From Branchipolynoe longqiensis (lineage: Eukaryota; Annelida; Polychaeta; Phyllodocida; Polynoidae), in NCBI GenBank assembly GCA_030323885.1, contig CM059203.1, forward strand, positions 2,294,001 through 2,358,000: DNA of 64,000 bases. The letters run 5' to 3'. The notes under the pieces were generated by a model. It saw only the letters and a program-made list of their open reading frames with translations. It was not told the origin of the DNA and did not search any database. The position numbers and the translations under genes were made by a program. Below, in pieces: positions 51,718 to 62,873 of this stretch; the stretch's first letter is position 1, and each line of letters opens with the position of its first letter.

Positions 51718-52005
51718 TAGTTAGGACGGGTACCGACTTGTGCCAGTGTGCACTCATGGCGACTTTATAGTGCTGTCCCACTGGGAAACCAGGCCACTGG
51801 CACCATGATCTGATATCCCACTCAGTCACATTATCCTGACACTGAGCACACCCATCCTTGCCCTGTCCTAATAATGCCGAGTGCCTGGCTAGGAAGCGAC
51901 AAGTATCAATTTTAAAGTCATTGGTTTGAGTCGACCAGGGTTCGAACCCACGACCCCACGATCTACCAGCACGGGAGACGGACTCATTTGGCCATCCCGT
52001 CTGGT
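51718..52005 (-). mobile_element. SINE-A, tail truncated
   Basis: TTAGGACGGGTACCGACTTG to GGCCATCCCGTCTGG. Confidence 0.8.
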
Positions 52006-52312
52006 CTCGTGTGGAAAGTCCGGAGTTCAGTTCCTGGTCGAGCCAAACCAAAGACTTAAAAATTTATACTTCCTGCTTCCTAGATTGGCGCTCGGCATTA
52101 TAAGGATGGTGCAAGCACTGGTTGGCTTAGTGTCAGGATAATGTGACTGAGTGGGATATCGGGTCATGATGCCGGTGGTCTGATTTCCCAGTGGGGCAGC
52201 ACTATAAAGTCACCATTAGTGGGCACTGTCACAAGTCCGCACACGTCCTGATATGACCGTAGATGTTTCCAGGACGTCAAACTCCAACAACCAACCAACA
52301 TGAGCTCGCATA
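52006..52312 (+). mobile_element. SINE-A, head truncated
   Basis: GGAAAGTCCGGAGTTCAG to CGTCAAACTCCAACAACC. Confidence 0.8.
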
Positions 52313-52364
52313 AATAGCCACTGCAAGCAGATAATATAAATAATACCTTCGCAACATGACCAGA

Positions 52365-52555
52365 CAGCATGTCTGAATGAGTGTGGCGCGTCATAGGATT
52401 TTAAACCCCGGCCAGGTCAAACCAATGACTTAAAAGTTGATACTTGTCGCTACCTCGCCTGGCACCCTGCATTAGTAGGATAGGGCAAAGAGCAGTGGAA
52501 TGAGGAAGTCCAATTGTCCGCGATTGAAATGTTCCCTGCTTAATCAACAAAGTTA
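52365..52555 (+). mobile_element. SINE-A head fused to the GTGGAATGAGGAAG sequence
   Basis: GGATAGGGCAAAGAGC passes straight into AGTGGAATGAGGAAGTCC and GCGATTGAAATGTTCCC, the same junction as both ends of 21580-22027. Confidence 0.75.
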
Positions 52556-52564
52556 GCAAAACGA

Positions 52565-53334
52565 AGCATCAACAAAGGTAGCAAAACGAAGCAACAACAA
52601 AGCCATGAAAGTAAAAGTTGCACAGTCCGATGGTTTAGAATTTTTGTAGTTTTTTCTGAGATAAATATATTAGATCGATCAATAGATTCTACTTTATATT
52701 AGTTCAAAGTTACTTTTATTTTAAATGGTAAACTTCTGAGATATTTTGAGTTAAAATAAAGCTGACACCATAGACTTCTGCAGTAACAGCTTCTGTTAAA
52801 TTGACTCAGTATTGCCTTCTACGCAGAAACAAATGCTTAATAATTGCATCAGTATCTAAGGTAGATATGTAAAATCAAATCCAGATAATTGATCTGGTTT
52901 TGAAAATTTGATATTTCATCGGACTATGCAGCTTTAATCAACAAAGGTAGCAAAATGAAGCAACAACAAAGCCATGAAAGTAAAGTTGCATAGTCCGATG
53001 GTTTTCAGTTTCTGAGATAAGCATATTAGGTTCATCGTTATAATCTACCGTACTTTACATTGAAGTAACTTTCATTTTAGATGGCTAACTTTGGAGATAT
53101 TTGAAGTGCAGATGTGGTAAATAAATGCTGGCAAGCACCCGAAAACTCTAACAACATCGGCTTATGCAGTAATATGTTATATTAAATCGACTCAGTATTT
53201 ATTTCCTTGGATGTGATGACAAATGTTTAATAACTGTAACAGTATCTAAGTTAGATATGTAGAATCAAATCTAGATAATTGGTTTGGTTTTTAAATGTTG
53301 GTGTTTTCATCGGACTACCCAGTTTTAAATAAAA
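52565..53334 (-). mobile_element. Two MITE-A copies in tandem with a shared linker
   Basis: MITE-A 52616-52933 and 52984-53334 are each preceded by CAACAAAGGTAGCAAAA and GCAACAACAAAGCC. The linker-plus-MITE block was probably duplicated or unequally exchanged (period ~370 bp). Confidence 0.8.
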
Positions 53335-53361
53335 AGTTGTTGTGGTAGGTAGGAAGCCGGC

Positions 53362-53795
53362 CAGACGGGATGGCCGAATGAGTTGTGCGCCTGCCTCCCA
53401 TTTTGGTAGATCATGGGATTCCAACCCTGGTTGAGTCAAACCAATGACTTAAAAATGTATATCTGTTTCTTCCTAGCCTGGCACTCGGCATTATTAGAAT
53501 AGGGCATGGACTGGTTGGTTCAGTGTCAGGATAATGTGATTGAGTGGGATATCAGGTCATGGTGTGGATGCCTGGTCTCCAAGTGAGGCAGCATTATAAA
53601 GTTGTCATGAGTGTGCACTGTCACAAGTCGGTACCCATCCTGATATGATCGTAGAATGTTGTTAGGATGCAAAACTCCAACGACAAACCAACCAACCAAC
53701 CCACCATCCATTGGGAGCCCCATCCTGATATGACCTTAGATGTTGCCAGGACGTAAAAAAACTCCACCCACCAAACAAATCCAACCAATCCATTG
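53362..53795 (+). mobile_element. SINE-A, full length, with an extra tail
   Basis: CAGACGGGATGGCCGAATG to ACTCCAACGACAAACC, then a second tail (53725-53760, CATCCTGATATGACCTTAG). CCATTGGGAGCC precedes and follows the extra tail. Confidence 0.8.
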
Positions 53796-53924
53796 GGAGC
53801 CAAGCCGGAGCGTTAGTTCGCCCAACCGACGCCAGGTGGCAGCAGCACGCGGCCAAAATGCCAGCTGAAATGGGGCCACGCCCCAGCGACACATGGCGGG
53901 GATGGCAGATACTAATAGCTTGTT

Positions 53925-54318
53925 TGTTTCTTGGGGTTTTCCATCCTAGCAACATCGATAGTCATACAAGGACGGGCATCGACTTGTGACAGTGCACTCT
54001 CATGGCAGCTGTATAGTGCTGCCGCACTGGGTTGATTGATTGATTGGTTTCTTAACGCCATAAGGGCGAAGGCCATATTCACGACGAGGCCCCACTGGGA
54101 GACCAGGCCACCGACAGCATGACCCGATATCCCACACAGCCATATTATCATGATACTGAGGTAACGAGTCCTCGCCCTATCCTATTAATGCTGAGCACCA
54201 AGCTAGGTAACGACAAGTATCAATTTTATAAGGCATTGGTTTAACTCTGCTGGTTTTTCTAACTTCCCACCTTCTGCGTGGTAAGCTTGCGTTCTACTAA
54301 CTCGGCCACCGCATCCAG
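53925..54318 (-). mobile_element. SINE-A with ~55-bp internal insert
   Basis: GGGGTTTTCCATCCTAGC to GGCCACCGCATCCAG. After CCGCACTGGG it contains TTGATTGATTGATTGG, TTTCTTAACGCC and GGCCATATTCACGACG, then CCCCACTGGG again. Confidence 0.8.
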
Positions 54319-54394
54319 TTCTCATTGGTCGAGCGATTTCAAGTGGCCAATGCATGTAAGATCAAGGCTTTCAATTATAATAAATCAAGTTAAT

Positions 54395-54530
54395 TTAATT
54401 TGCCGATAGTCTTGCGGTTTAGCCATTTAAAAAAAAAGATAAATATATTAGGTTGCTCATCATAATCTACTTTACAGTAGCTAGAAGCAAATTTTATTTT
54501 CACATGTTAACTTTTGTGTTATTTAAAGTA
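54395..54530 (-). mobile_element. MITE-A fragment
   Basis: GATAAATATATTAGGTTGC to GTTAACTTTTGTG. Cut by the next SINE-A. Confidence 0.6.
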
Positions 54531-54534
54531 AACA

Positions 54535-54882
54535 TTTTGTTTGTTTGTTGTTTTACGTCCTAGCAACATCTAAGGTCATATCAGGATGGGTACCAACTTG
54601 TGACAGTGTGTAATCATGGCGACTTTATAATGCTGCCCCACTGGGAGAGCAGGCCACCAGCACCATGACTTGATATCCCACTCAGTCACATTATCCTGAC
54701 ACTGAGCCAACCAGTCCTTGCTTTATCCTATTAATGCCGAGCGCCAGGCTAGGTAGCGACAAGTATCAATTTTTTTTAAAGTCATTGGTTTGACTCGACT
54801 ATGGTTCAAAACCACGATATACACCACGATATACACCAACAGGAGACGGATTCTCAACTCATTTAGCCATCTGGCCTGGTCA
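54535..54882 (-). mobile_element. SINE-A, full length
   Basis: GTTGTTTTACGTCCTAGC to GCCATCTGGCCTGG. CACGATATACAC is duplicated in the head. Confidence 0.85.
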
Positions 54883-54898
54883 AAATAGAGAGCGAGAG

Positions 54899-55142
54899 AT
54901 ATATGAGACTGGGACTAAACTTTGTCCATAGTAACGATCAACATACTATCTGCTTATGCATTTGCTCAGGATAAACTGATTTGTTTTTTACATGGTGTTT
55001 CATAATCCCAATAGAATACATATTGATTTGAATCAAATGTCCTTGCGTTTTCAGTGTAACCGTTTCTGTCCTGCTTTGTGTCAATCGTTAACATGGACAC
55101 AAAAAAAAGAAGAGTTATCACCTTTTGAGACAGGCTCATATA
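54899..55142 (+). mobile_element. TA-type MITE (TGAGACTGTCTC), copy 2
   Basis: ATATGAGACTGGGACTAAAC and CTTTTGAGACAGGCTCATA. Collinear with 39314-39560. Confidence 0.8.
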
Positions 55143-55475
55143 GATATAGAGATAGAGGATGATATATACTAGATAGAGACCTATACTGTCAACTCATGGA
55201 AGCTATTAATCTAAAATGAAAAACTAGTGATAAACAGAACAAAAAGAACCACACCCAGACCCACACACAAAGGCATTGCATACAAGCACAACACTACGCA
55301 GTTGACAAACTACAAACATGATACACAACAGGAGCCAACTGTCCCTCCCCCAGATCCCCCCCCCCCCACCCCCACCCACACTGTTCTACCTCCCCGCTCA
55401 CACCCACACCCACACCCACGTGACAGTGTGGTTGAAAATAACCTAATCACCGATATCCACCGTCTGGTTCCTGAA
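55143..55475. other. No gene recognised; C-rich patch
   Basis: CCCACACCCACACCCAC near 55403 and a C-run near 55357. Confidence 0.45.
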
Positions 55476-55477
55476 GA

Positions 55478-55798
55478 TTGGTTTGGTTGTTGGAATTTTA
55501 CGTCCTGGCAACATCTAAGGTCATATCAGGACGGGTACCGACTTCTGACAGCGCGCACTCATGGCAACTTTGAGTGGTGTCCGACTGGGAAATTAGGCCA
55601 CAAACACCATGACACTCAGCTATATTATCCTGACACTGAGCTAACCAGTCCTTGTCCTATCGTATTAATGCTGAGTACCAAACCAGGAAGCGACAAGTAT
55701 AAATTTTGTAAGTCATTACTTTCACTCGACCAGGAATCAAACTCCTGATCTCCTGCATGAGAGGACTGCGCTCTACTCGTTTGGCCACCACGTCCAGT
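55478..55798 (-). mobile_element. SINE-A, full length
   Basis: GGTTGTTGGAATTTTACG to GGCCACCACGTCCAG. Confidence 0.85.
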
Positions 55799-55832
55799 TG
55801 TTCCTGAAGAGGGAGTGGAGCTGAAACCTGGG

Positions 55833-56146
55833 CCGCCTTCACGGTCCGTCTCAGAGGCGCCTCGGAGGTGGAACTGACGTCACGCTAGTGTGAACGGTAA
55901 AAGCGGTTTGTTGCCTTGAAAATGGCCGCCCCCATAGGCGGCGGCCATTTGCAATGGAACAGCTGCACTGTGATTGGCTGAAAGGACTGAATGCGGCGGC
56001 CATTTTCGAGGCACTTTTCATCTCCAGTCTGAAAAGGGAGGCGTCTCCGAGGCGTCGCCGAGACGCACTTTGAACGGAAATAGGCCAAAAAGCATCGCCG
56101 AGACGTCTCCGCGGTGCCTCCGAGACGGACCCTGAACGCGGCCCTG
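55833..56146. mobile_element. TIR element (GGGCCGCNTTCA ends)
   Basis: GGGCCGCCTTCACGGTCC and GGACCCTGAACGCGGCCC form imperfect ends with GTCTCNGAGGC inside both. The centre has ATGGCCGCC/GGCGGCCAT. Frames of 113-115 codons are by-products of the inverted structure. Confidence 0.75.
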
Positions 56147-56191
56147 GTGTGTTTATATACCGGAAGTGGGGCATGGTCCTTCCCAGCCGCA

Positions 56192-56400
56192 AAACTGCAC
56201 AGTCTGATGAAAGCAGACAGTTTTAAAAGCAAAACACTGACCTAGATTTGTCCCTACATATCCAACTTATATACTATTGCACTTAGTAAGTGTTTGTTGC
56301 TACAGAGAAAGGTGTACTAAGTCATTTAATAGAACCTGTTACTGCTTAAGTCTATGGGGTTAATGTTTTGACAAAGACACCAACATTAATTTAGCAAGCG
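56192..56400 (+). mobile_element. MITE-A left part, cut by a MITE
   Basis: AACTGCACAGTCTGATG to AACATTAATTTAGCA. Confidence 0.7.
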
Positions 56401-56403
56401 GCT

Positions 56404-56712
56404 TTCACACCTCGCCGGATTGAGCAATGGACAGAATTGTCTAGTCCAGTGGTGATAAGTATCAAAATGTATTTAAATGTGTCAAAATGTTGCGCTAGCG
56501 GGTCAATGGCCGCTGGACGAACGGACATGAAATGGACATGAACGGATAGCACATGGACAAAATTAACTCAAACCGGACAAGAACCATAGAGGTCAATCCG
56601 GCGGCATCTGTTCCTAGTTGTGTGCATGTTCAAAACTTGTGACACACACAAACCAGACTTTGTTCTGGTTCTGTCCATTTCCTCCAATCCGGTGAAGTGT
56701 GACACAGCCTTT
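56404..56712. mobile_element. TTAA-type MITE (CCGGATTG family), copy 2
   Basis: TTTCACACCTCGCCGGATTG and CAATCCGGTGAAGTGTGAC. Inside: GACAGAATTGTCTAGTCC and ATCAAAATGTATTTAAATG. The outermost bases are eroded. Confidence 0.75.
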
Positions 56713-56764
56713 ACACTTCCCCTAAGTTAGTCATTTTTACTTCATTTAACACAAGTGTGCCCCT

Positions 56765-57155
56765 GCCCTGCAGAGTTGTAAACCACTGCCTTGTGATACA
56801 GGTTCTTGACAAAACCAAAGGCTAAGGGAGCAAACCCTAAACAGAAAACCATGTAACTTTGGCAGCATTAAGGGCAGTTGATGTATGCAACTCGCAACAT
56901 CTCCCGACCAGCCACTGCAGGGACAAATAGTTTTGCACCTGTCTGGACATGTTCTTGCCGGTGTGAAACCTCTATTTGCTCCCCGAGAGAGTGCCGCTGG
57001 TAACTTGCAAAAGCCAGCACTTCAACACTTTTGCAGGCAGCTTTCCTGAAAAGTAACCGACTCATGGACATCACTCTCACAGCAGAGAGCTAAATGGAGA
57101 GCGGCAGTCAAGTAATGAAAGCAGTTTTTGTCGCATCGCTACTGATAGCATGACG
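56765..57155 (-). repeat. Dispersed repeat R1, copy 2
   Basis: Collinear with 594-1040 apart from a ~45-bp deletion. Minus-strand frame 56868-57080 is open. Confidence 0.75.
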
Positions 57156-57400
57156 AACACAAGTGCCATTCGACAACAAAGGTTGAGAATGCAGCACTGC
57201 CAATACTGACTCAAAACAAATCTGGTCTAGAGAAGTGTATGTTTATATGACCTACTTTTGTGTTTAATAACACAGAACAATAGTTAGATGGATTGTGAAT
57301 TAATGTGACCCGCTACCAACACCATTAGTTCTTGGCACTGCCCCTAGAGGGTGGGTGGGCGGTGGAAATCTTCTATAAGGGCATTTCCAAAGCAGCAAGA
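57156..57400. other. No gene recognised
   Basis: Unassigned sequence. Confidence 0.45.
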
Positions 57401-57401
57401 G

Positions 57402-57692
57402 AGGGACATAGCTCAGGTGGTAGAGTGTCCACCTGTGAAAGCGTCGGTCATTCGATCGAATCCTGCTGAGTGGACACATTTGCAGTTTGGGCTATTTTCC
57501 GTTCCAACCGGTGGTCCACGACTGGTTCATCAAAGGCTGTGGTATGTGCTGTCCTGTCTGTGGGAAAGTGCACATAAAAGACCCCTTGCTGCTTATCGGA
57601 AAGAGTAGCCTATGTGGTGGTAGCGGGTTTCTTCCAAAGAAATATGTAAGAATGACCATATGTTTGACGTCCAGTAGCCGATGATAATAGGA
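57402..57692 (+). mobile_element. SINE-C
   Basis: GGGACATAGCTCAGGTGG, ATTCGATCGAATCCTG and AGTAGCCGATGATAA. The last 40 bp of the family are missing. Confidence 0.85.
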
Positions 57693-57751
57693 GCCTCTTG
57701 TGGAGTGACCTGCCACCCATAACATTAATTCTTGCCACTGTCCTCAGATTG

Positions 57752-58098
57752 GTGTTTGTTTGTTGTTGTTTTACGTCCTAGCATCATCTAAGGTCATATC
57801 AGGACGGGTACCGACTTGTGACAGTGCACACTCATGGTGACTTGATAGTGCTGCCCCACTGGAAGACCAGGCCACCAGCACCATGACCTGATATCCCACT
57901 CATTCACATTATCCTGACACTGAGCCAACCAGTCCTTGCCCTATTCTAATAATGCCGAGTGCCAGGCTAGGAAGCGACAGGTATCAATTTTTAAGTCATT
58001 GGTATGCCTCGACCAGGGTTCGACCCCACGACCCCACGATCTACGTTGGTTGTTGGAATTTTACGTCCTGGCAACATGTCAGGTCATATCAGGATGGA
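57752..58098 (-). mobile_element. SINE-A followed by a second tail
   Basis: GTTGTTTTACGTCCTAGC to GACCCCACGATCTAC, then a loose tail GGTTGTTGGAATTTTACG. Confidence 0.8.
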
Positions 58099-58435
58099 AG
58101 GTCTATTGAGGAAAACCCTATGAAAGCCCTATGAAATAACTTATATCTTAACTAACATCACATATCAAAACTAGGGTTTAGTGTTGTGTAAAACAGGAAA
58201 ACGACGAGGAAGTAAAAGTTTTCACCATTTTTTATTTCGGTTGCTACAAATTCAGTGTCCATTTTAGGTGTTGCCTCTCGTGACTAAGCCCCGACCATTA
58301 TTTTATTCTGACAACCCAATTTGTGGACAAACTCACAGTACAAGTGTTCAGCAACTTTACATCGCCATTACTCTTTTTACTGACACGCCCCCCCTCCCCA
58401 TCATCATATCTCACCCCCCCCCCCCCCCCCCACTG
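58099..58435. other. No gene recognised; C-run
   Basis: C-runs at 58387-58430. Confidence 0.45.
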
Positions 58436-58436
58436 G

Positions 58437-58885
58437 AAGAACCGGGCGCATTGGTAAAAACGGTAGAGCGTGGGGCCTCGCATGCAGGAGATCGGCAGTT
58501 CGGTTCCTGGCCGAGTTAATTCAATGACTTATAAAAACTGATACTTGTCGCTTCCTAGCCTGGCACTCGGTATTAATATATATATCGTATGCGGAAGGTC
58601 AGGAGTTTCGTTTCCCAGTCGAGTCAAACCAATGACTTTAAAATTGATACTTGTCGCTTCCAAGCCTGGCGCTTGGCATTAATAGGATAGGGCAAGGACT
58701 GGTTAGCTCAGTGTCAGGATAATGTGACTGAGTGGGATATTGGGTCATGGTGCCGGTAGTCTGATTTCCCAGTAGGGCAGCAGTATAAAGTCGCCATGAG
58801 TGCGCACTGACATAAGTCGGTACCCATCCTGATATAAACTTAGATGTTGCCAGGGCATAAAACTCCAACAACCAACCCACCCACC
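58437..58885 (+). mobile_element. SINE-A head fragment, then a longer SINE-A
   Basis: The first copy (58437-58572) stops at GGCACTCGGTATTAATAT. The second (58583-58885) starts TATCGTATGCGGAAGGTC and ends AAACTCCAACAACCAACC. Confidence 0.8.
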
Positions 58886-59260
58886 ACTGGACAACACCCC
58901 CCCCCCCCTCCACCACCGAGCCCCCCCACCCCCACCCCTGCCGGACACTGGTCAGCGACACCTGGGGCGAAATGTCACAACTAAATAAACACCGACGCGC
59001 CAATAGCCCGGTCTACTAATAAATCATCGACACTATTTTTCCACAACAAACAAAATAAAATCACAAACAATAAAATTGATTATATAATGAATGGCACAAA
59101 CTGTATATATACACAATACATTATCACACAGTACATTATCAAAGTCCAGAGTTATACTAAGTTCTTGAGTTTGGGGAGAATGTTATTGTTAAGAGAAGAG
59201 GCAGTTGATATTTGTGCAAATGTATTCCATTGCTTCGAAATAAGCTCCCATAGAAAGGTT
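58886..59260. other. No gene recognised; C-rich then AT-rich
   Basis: C-runs at 58895-58938. Confidence 0.45.
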
Positions 59261-59264
59261 GGAT

Positions 59265-59312
59265 GGTAGGTTGTTGGGAGTTTTACATCCTGGCAACATC
59301 TAAGGTCAAATA
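59265..59312 (-). mobile_element. SINE-A tail fragment
   Basis: TTGTTGGGAGTTTTACATCC, GCAACATCTAAGGTC. Confidence 0.65.
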
Positions 59313-59645
59313 GAGTGCATGGCTTCATTAGACTCGCATTCATTCACAGTCCATCTAACTCTGCTATTGTTCCGCTTTATTAAAAACTAAATTAGGTCAT
59401 ATAAAAATGTAAATCTGTAGACAGGATTTGTTTTGTCTCAATATTGGTGTTGGTCTATTCTCAGCCTTTGTTGAATGGTACTCGGACTATATATGACGTC
59501 ACTAGCGTATGGAATGTTGTTATGTTGCAATAGCGAGCCTTTTTATTAACTTTGTCATGTGAAAATGATTTCTTTTTTAAAATGTGCATTTCGAGCGATA
59601 GCATATGATCGCTTTGAATTAAAATAATTACACGATTTCCCCATT
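59313..59645. other. AT-rich stretch, no gene recognised
   Basis: No structure recognised. Confidence 0.45.
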
Positions 59646-59648
59646 GTG

Positions 59649-59913
59649 TATATATGAGACTGTCTCAAAAGGTGATCACTTTTTTCTTCTTCATCCATTG
59701 TAATGATTGACATAAAACAGCACAGAAACGGCTACACTGAAAACACAAGGACATTTGCTTCAAATCAAAATGTATTCTATTGGAATTATGAAACACCATG
59801 TAAAAAACAAATCAGTTTATCCTGAGCAAATGCATAAGCAAATAGTATGTTGATCATTACAATGGACAAAGTTTTCTCCCATCTTGCTCAGCACATTTTG
59901 AGGCAGTCTAATA
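59649..59913 (-). mobile_element. TA-type MITE (TGAGACTGTCTC), copy 3
   Basis: TATATGAGACTGTCTCAAAA and TTTTGAGGCAGTCTAATATA. Opposite orientation to copies 1 and 2. Confidence 0.8.
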
Positions 59914-59915
59914 TA

Positions 59916-60080
59916 CAGTAAAACCTCTCTAACCGACCACCTCCACAGATCGACCACTCCCCTATATCGATCGCTTTATTTGGGTCCCAACAATACGATT
60001 GTAACCATATTCTAACTCCCTAAACCGACCACCTCCCTAAATGGACCACTTAAAGTCGGTCCCACGGTCGGTCGATTTAG
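59916..60080. mobile_element. Pogo-like MITE, right end cut
   Basis: CAGTAAAACCTCTCTAACCG next to TA, through CGGTCGGTCGATTTAGAG. The last bases are replaced by TRIM LTR sequence. Confidence 0.75.
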
Positions 60081-60082
60081 AG

Positions 60083-61018
60083 CCACATAGACAGGTGGGC
60101 ATGGATATGGTGATAACATCAGGGATCCTAGGTGGTGTAATGGTTATCACACTAGCCAGGAAGGCAAGAGATGTGGGTTCGATTCCCACCCTAGGCGCAA
60201 TATTTCACATTTTCACACACACCCCATGACACTGGTTGCCATGACCAGGATCCTGTACAAGCTACACAATGTATGGTTGTTGAACCTAGCCTGTGTATAC
60301 ATGTATGTAAGTGCATTGCCTGTATGTAATTGTAAGCATTAAATGACCATTTAAAAGACTTACAAGTCAAGGGGGACGAGTGTAGTACTAGTAGTGCATT
60401 GCCTGTATGTAATTGTAAGCATTAAATGACCATTTAAAAGACTTACAATTCAAGGGGGACGAGTGTAGTACTAGTAGTGCATTGCCTGTATGTAACTGTA
60501 AGCATTAAATGACCATTTAAAAGACTTACAATTCAAGGGGGACGAGTGTAGTACTAGTAGTGCATTGCGTGTATGTACTTGTAAGCATTAAATGACCATT
60601 TAAGAGACTTATAATTCAAGGGGGACGAGTGTAGTACTAGTAGTGCATTGCCTGTATGTAATTGTAAGCATTAAATGACCATTTAAAAGACTTATAATTC
60701 AAGGGGGACGAGTGTAGTACTAGTAGTGCATTGCCTGTATGTAATTGTAAGCATTAAATGACCATTTAAAAGACGTACAAGTCAAGGGGGACGAGTGTAG
60801 TACGAGTAGTGCATTGCCTGTATGTACTTGTAAGCATTAAATGACCATTTAAAAGACTTACAATTCCAGAGGGACGAGTGTAGTAATCTGCAGGGTGATG
60901 ACATCAGGGAGCCTAGGTGGTGTAATGGTTAGCACACTGGCCCGGAATGCAAGAGATGTGGGTTCGAATCAAACTCCAGGCGCAACATTTCCCTTTTTCA
61001 TACCCCCATCCAAAGACA
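60083..61018 (+). mobile_element. TRIM-like element with seven internal 83-bp repeats
   Basis: A partial left LTR (60083-60231) has GTGGTGTAATGGTTATC and GTGGGTTCGATTCCCAC. The internal region starts CTGGTTGCCATGACC. GTGCATTGCCTGTATG units begin at 60311, 60394, 60477, 60560, 60643, 60726 and 60809, each holding AAGGGGGACGAG (the polypurine-like motif) and a false LTR start TGTAGTACTAG. An internally deleted LTR (60879-61018) closes it. Homologous to 40546-41047. Confidence 0.85.
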
Positions 61019-61235
61019 CTAGCATTCTATTAATTGTGTGTAAAGCGTAACACCCCCCCCGCTCGCTTTAACCCCCCCCCCCCTTCCCACACAGACACAC
61101 GCACAACCATTGGATGAGGTGAGGGAGGGCGATGGCACCTGAAACGACTTGGCAAAGGATGGGGCCAAATGACCAGCATGAGGATCGACTAGCAAGCAGA
61201 TTAAATGACACTTAAGGCATGGAGGAATGCTGACT
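61019..61235. other. No gene recognised; C-runs
   Basis: C-runs at 61052-61084. Confidence 0.45.
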
Positions 61236-61465
61236 GTGCTAGGTGTGTGTGTGTGTATTAGTGTGTATGTGTGTGTGCGTATTAGTGTGAGTGTGTTGGG
61301 TGGGTGGGTGTGTATTAGTGTGTATGTGTGCACGTGTGCGTATTAGTGTGTATGTGTGTGTGTGCATATTAGTGTGAGTGTGGTGGGTAGGTGGGTGTGT
61401 ATTAGTGTGTATGTGTGTGTGTGTGCGTATTAGTGTGAGTGTGGTGGGTGGGTGGGTGAGGGGGG
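61236..61465. repeat. GT-rich minisatellite (GTATTAGTGTGTATGTG)
   Basis: Units of GTGTATTAGTGTG and TGGGTGGGTGGGTG alternate for 230 bp. Confidence 0.9.
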
Positions 61466-61472
61466 GATTAAT

Positions 61473-61805
61473 GGTTGATTGTTGGAGTTTTACGTCTTTG
61501 GCAACATCTATGGTCACATCAGGATGGGTACCGACTTGTGACAGTGCAGACTCATGATGACTTTATAGTGCTCCCCCACTGGGATATCAGGCTGCTGGCA
61601 CCATGACCCAATATCCCCACTCAGTCATATTATCCGGACACTGACTAAACCAGTCCTTGCCCTATCCTATTAATGTTGAGCGACAGGCTAGGAAGCGACA
61701 AGTATCAATTTTTATAAGTCGTTGGTTTGACTCAACCGGGAACCAAACTCCCAACTGTCTGCACGCGAGGCCCGTGCGCTCCCGATTGGGCCAACGCACC
61801 CGGTG
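61473..61805 (-). mobile_element. SINE-A, full length
   Basis: GATTGTTGGAGTTTTACG to GCCAACGCACCCGG. Confidence 0.85.
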
Positions 61806-61809
61806 GATC

Positions 61810-62035
61810 GATAGGTGTGTGTGTGTGTGGGTGGGTGGGTGAGTGTGGTGGGGGTGAGTGTGGTGGGGTGAGTGTGGTGGGGTGAGTGGGGGAGTGGGGT
61901 GGTATGTGGAGTGGGGGGGTATGGGTGTGGGTGTGTGAGGTGGTGAGTGGAGGTGGGTGAATAGAGGTGGGTGAGTGGAGGTGGGTGAATAGAGGTGGGT
62001 GAGTGTGCGTGTGTGGGTGAGTGGTGGGTGTGGCG
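61810..62035. repeat. GT-rich minisatellite (GTGGGTGAATAGAGGTGG)
   Basis: GGTGAGTGTGGTGGGG and GAGTGGAGGTGGGTGAA units. Confidence 0.9.
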
Positions 62036-62251
62036 GGATTAATAAACAGTTGCATTGTGGTTAATGCACGGAGCTGGGTTGGGGGAGGGTCACGTGGTCT
62101 ATATGGCTGGGTGGGCGGAGGGAGGTGGAGGGGGGGGGGGGGCAATGAGGGGGCAGCCGAGTGTGTCCCAGTTGGGTTAAAGTTGTATAGTCCGATGAAA
62201 ATATTAAATTTTGAAAACCAAAACAATTTTCTAGATTTGATTCTACGTATC

Positions 62252-62734
62252 ATTAGCCGTGTTTACACGGGGAATTGTAAAGCGAATCAGGCAAAGCGAT
62301 TTATATGAAGCGAATTAGTGGGGTGTTTACACGGACCGAGTTTGAAAGTGTTTCGGCGCCGGGAACCAGCAGCCTTAGTGTTGCGCCTGTAGCCGGCAAG
62401 CACTGCTATTTGTTAGTTTACACACGTCGATCGACGCAGATGTAGCTGCTACGTTGATATCGCTGGAATTTAAGGTTAATTTAATTAAATTTCATTATTG
62501 GTCTGTAATCTGTTAAATATGATCACATTCACTAGATTTCGGCTAATCGGGCCCTAATACTGCGGGCACAGCGATTAGTTATGTGATCCTGTAGCGGCAG
62601 CACTACTATTTGATACTATCGCTGCCTGAGAACCAGCTGAATCGATTCATATAAACTACCTCGCGACATGGTTTATATGAAGCGAACTATATGAGGCGAA
62701 TCAGCCCTAATCCGCCTCAGAGTCGTGTTTACGT
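62252..62734. mobile_element. Element with GTGTTTAC ends inside a CCGGATTG MITE
   Basis: CCGTGTTTACACGG on the left and GAGTCGTGTTTACGTG on the right. The interior repeats TTATATGAAGCGAA and GGCGAATCAG. Confidence 0.5.
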
Positions 62735-62873
62735 GTCCGTTCGTCCAGCAGCCTTTGACCCAATATCGCAACATTTTGACACATTTTAATACATTTTGAT
62801 ACTTTCACGCCCAAACGCCACCGGACTAGACAATTCTGTCCGTTGGTCAATCCGGCGAGGTGTGACAGGGGCT
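62735..62873. mobile_element. CCGGATTG MITE, right part, nested in MITE-A
   Basis: GTCCGTTCGTCCAGC through CAATCCGGCGAGGTGTGAC and GGGGCT, then TTAA. It matches 14258-14430 in inverted order. Confidence 0.75.

Noticed and set aside
55851..56232. 113-115-codon frames on the minus strand
   Set aside because: They lie within an inverted-repeat MITE and translate its GC-rich ends.
60311..60891. CRISPR-like regular repeats
   Set aside because: The 83-bp units are contiguous with no unique spacers, and the sequence is an LTR-type element in an animal genome.
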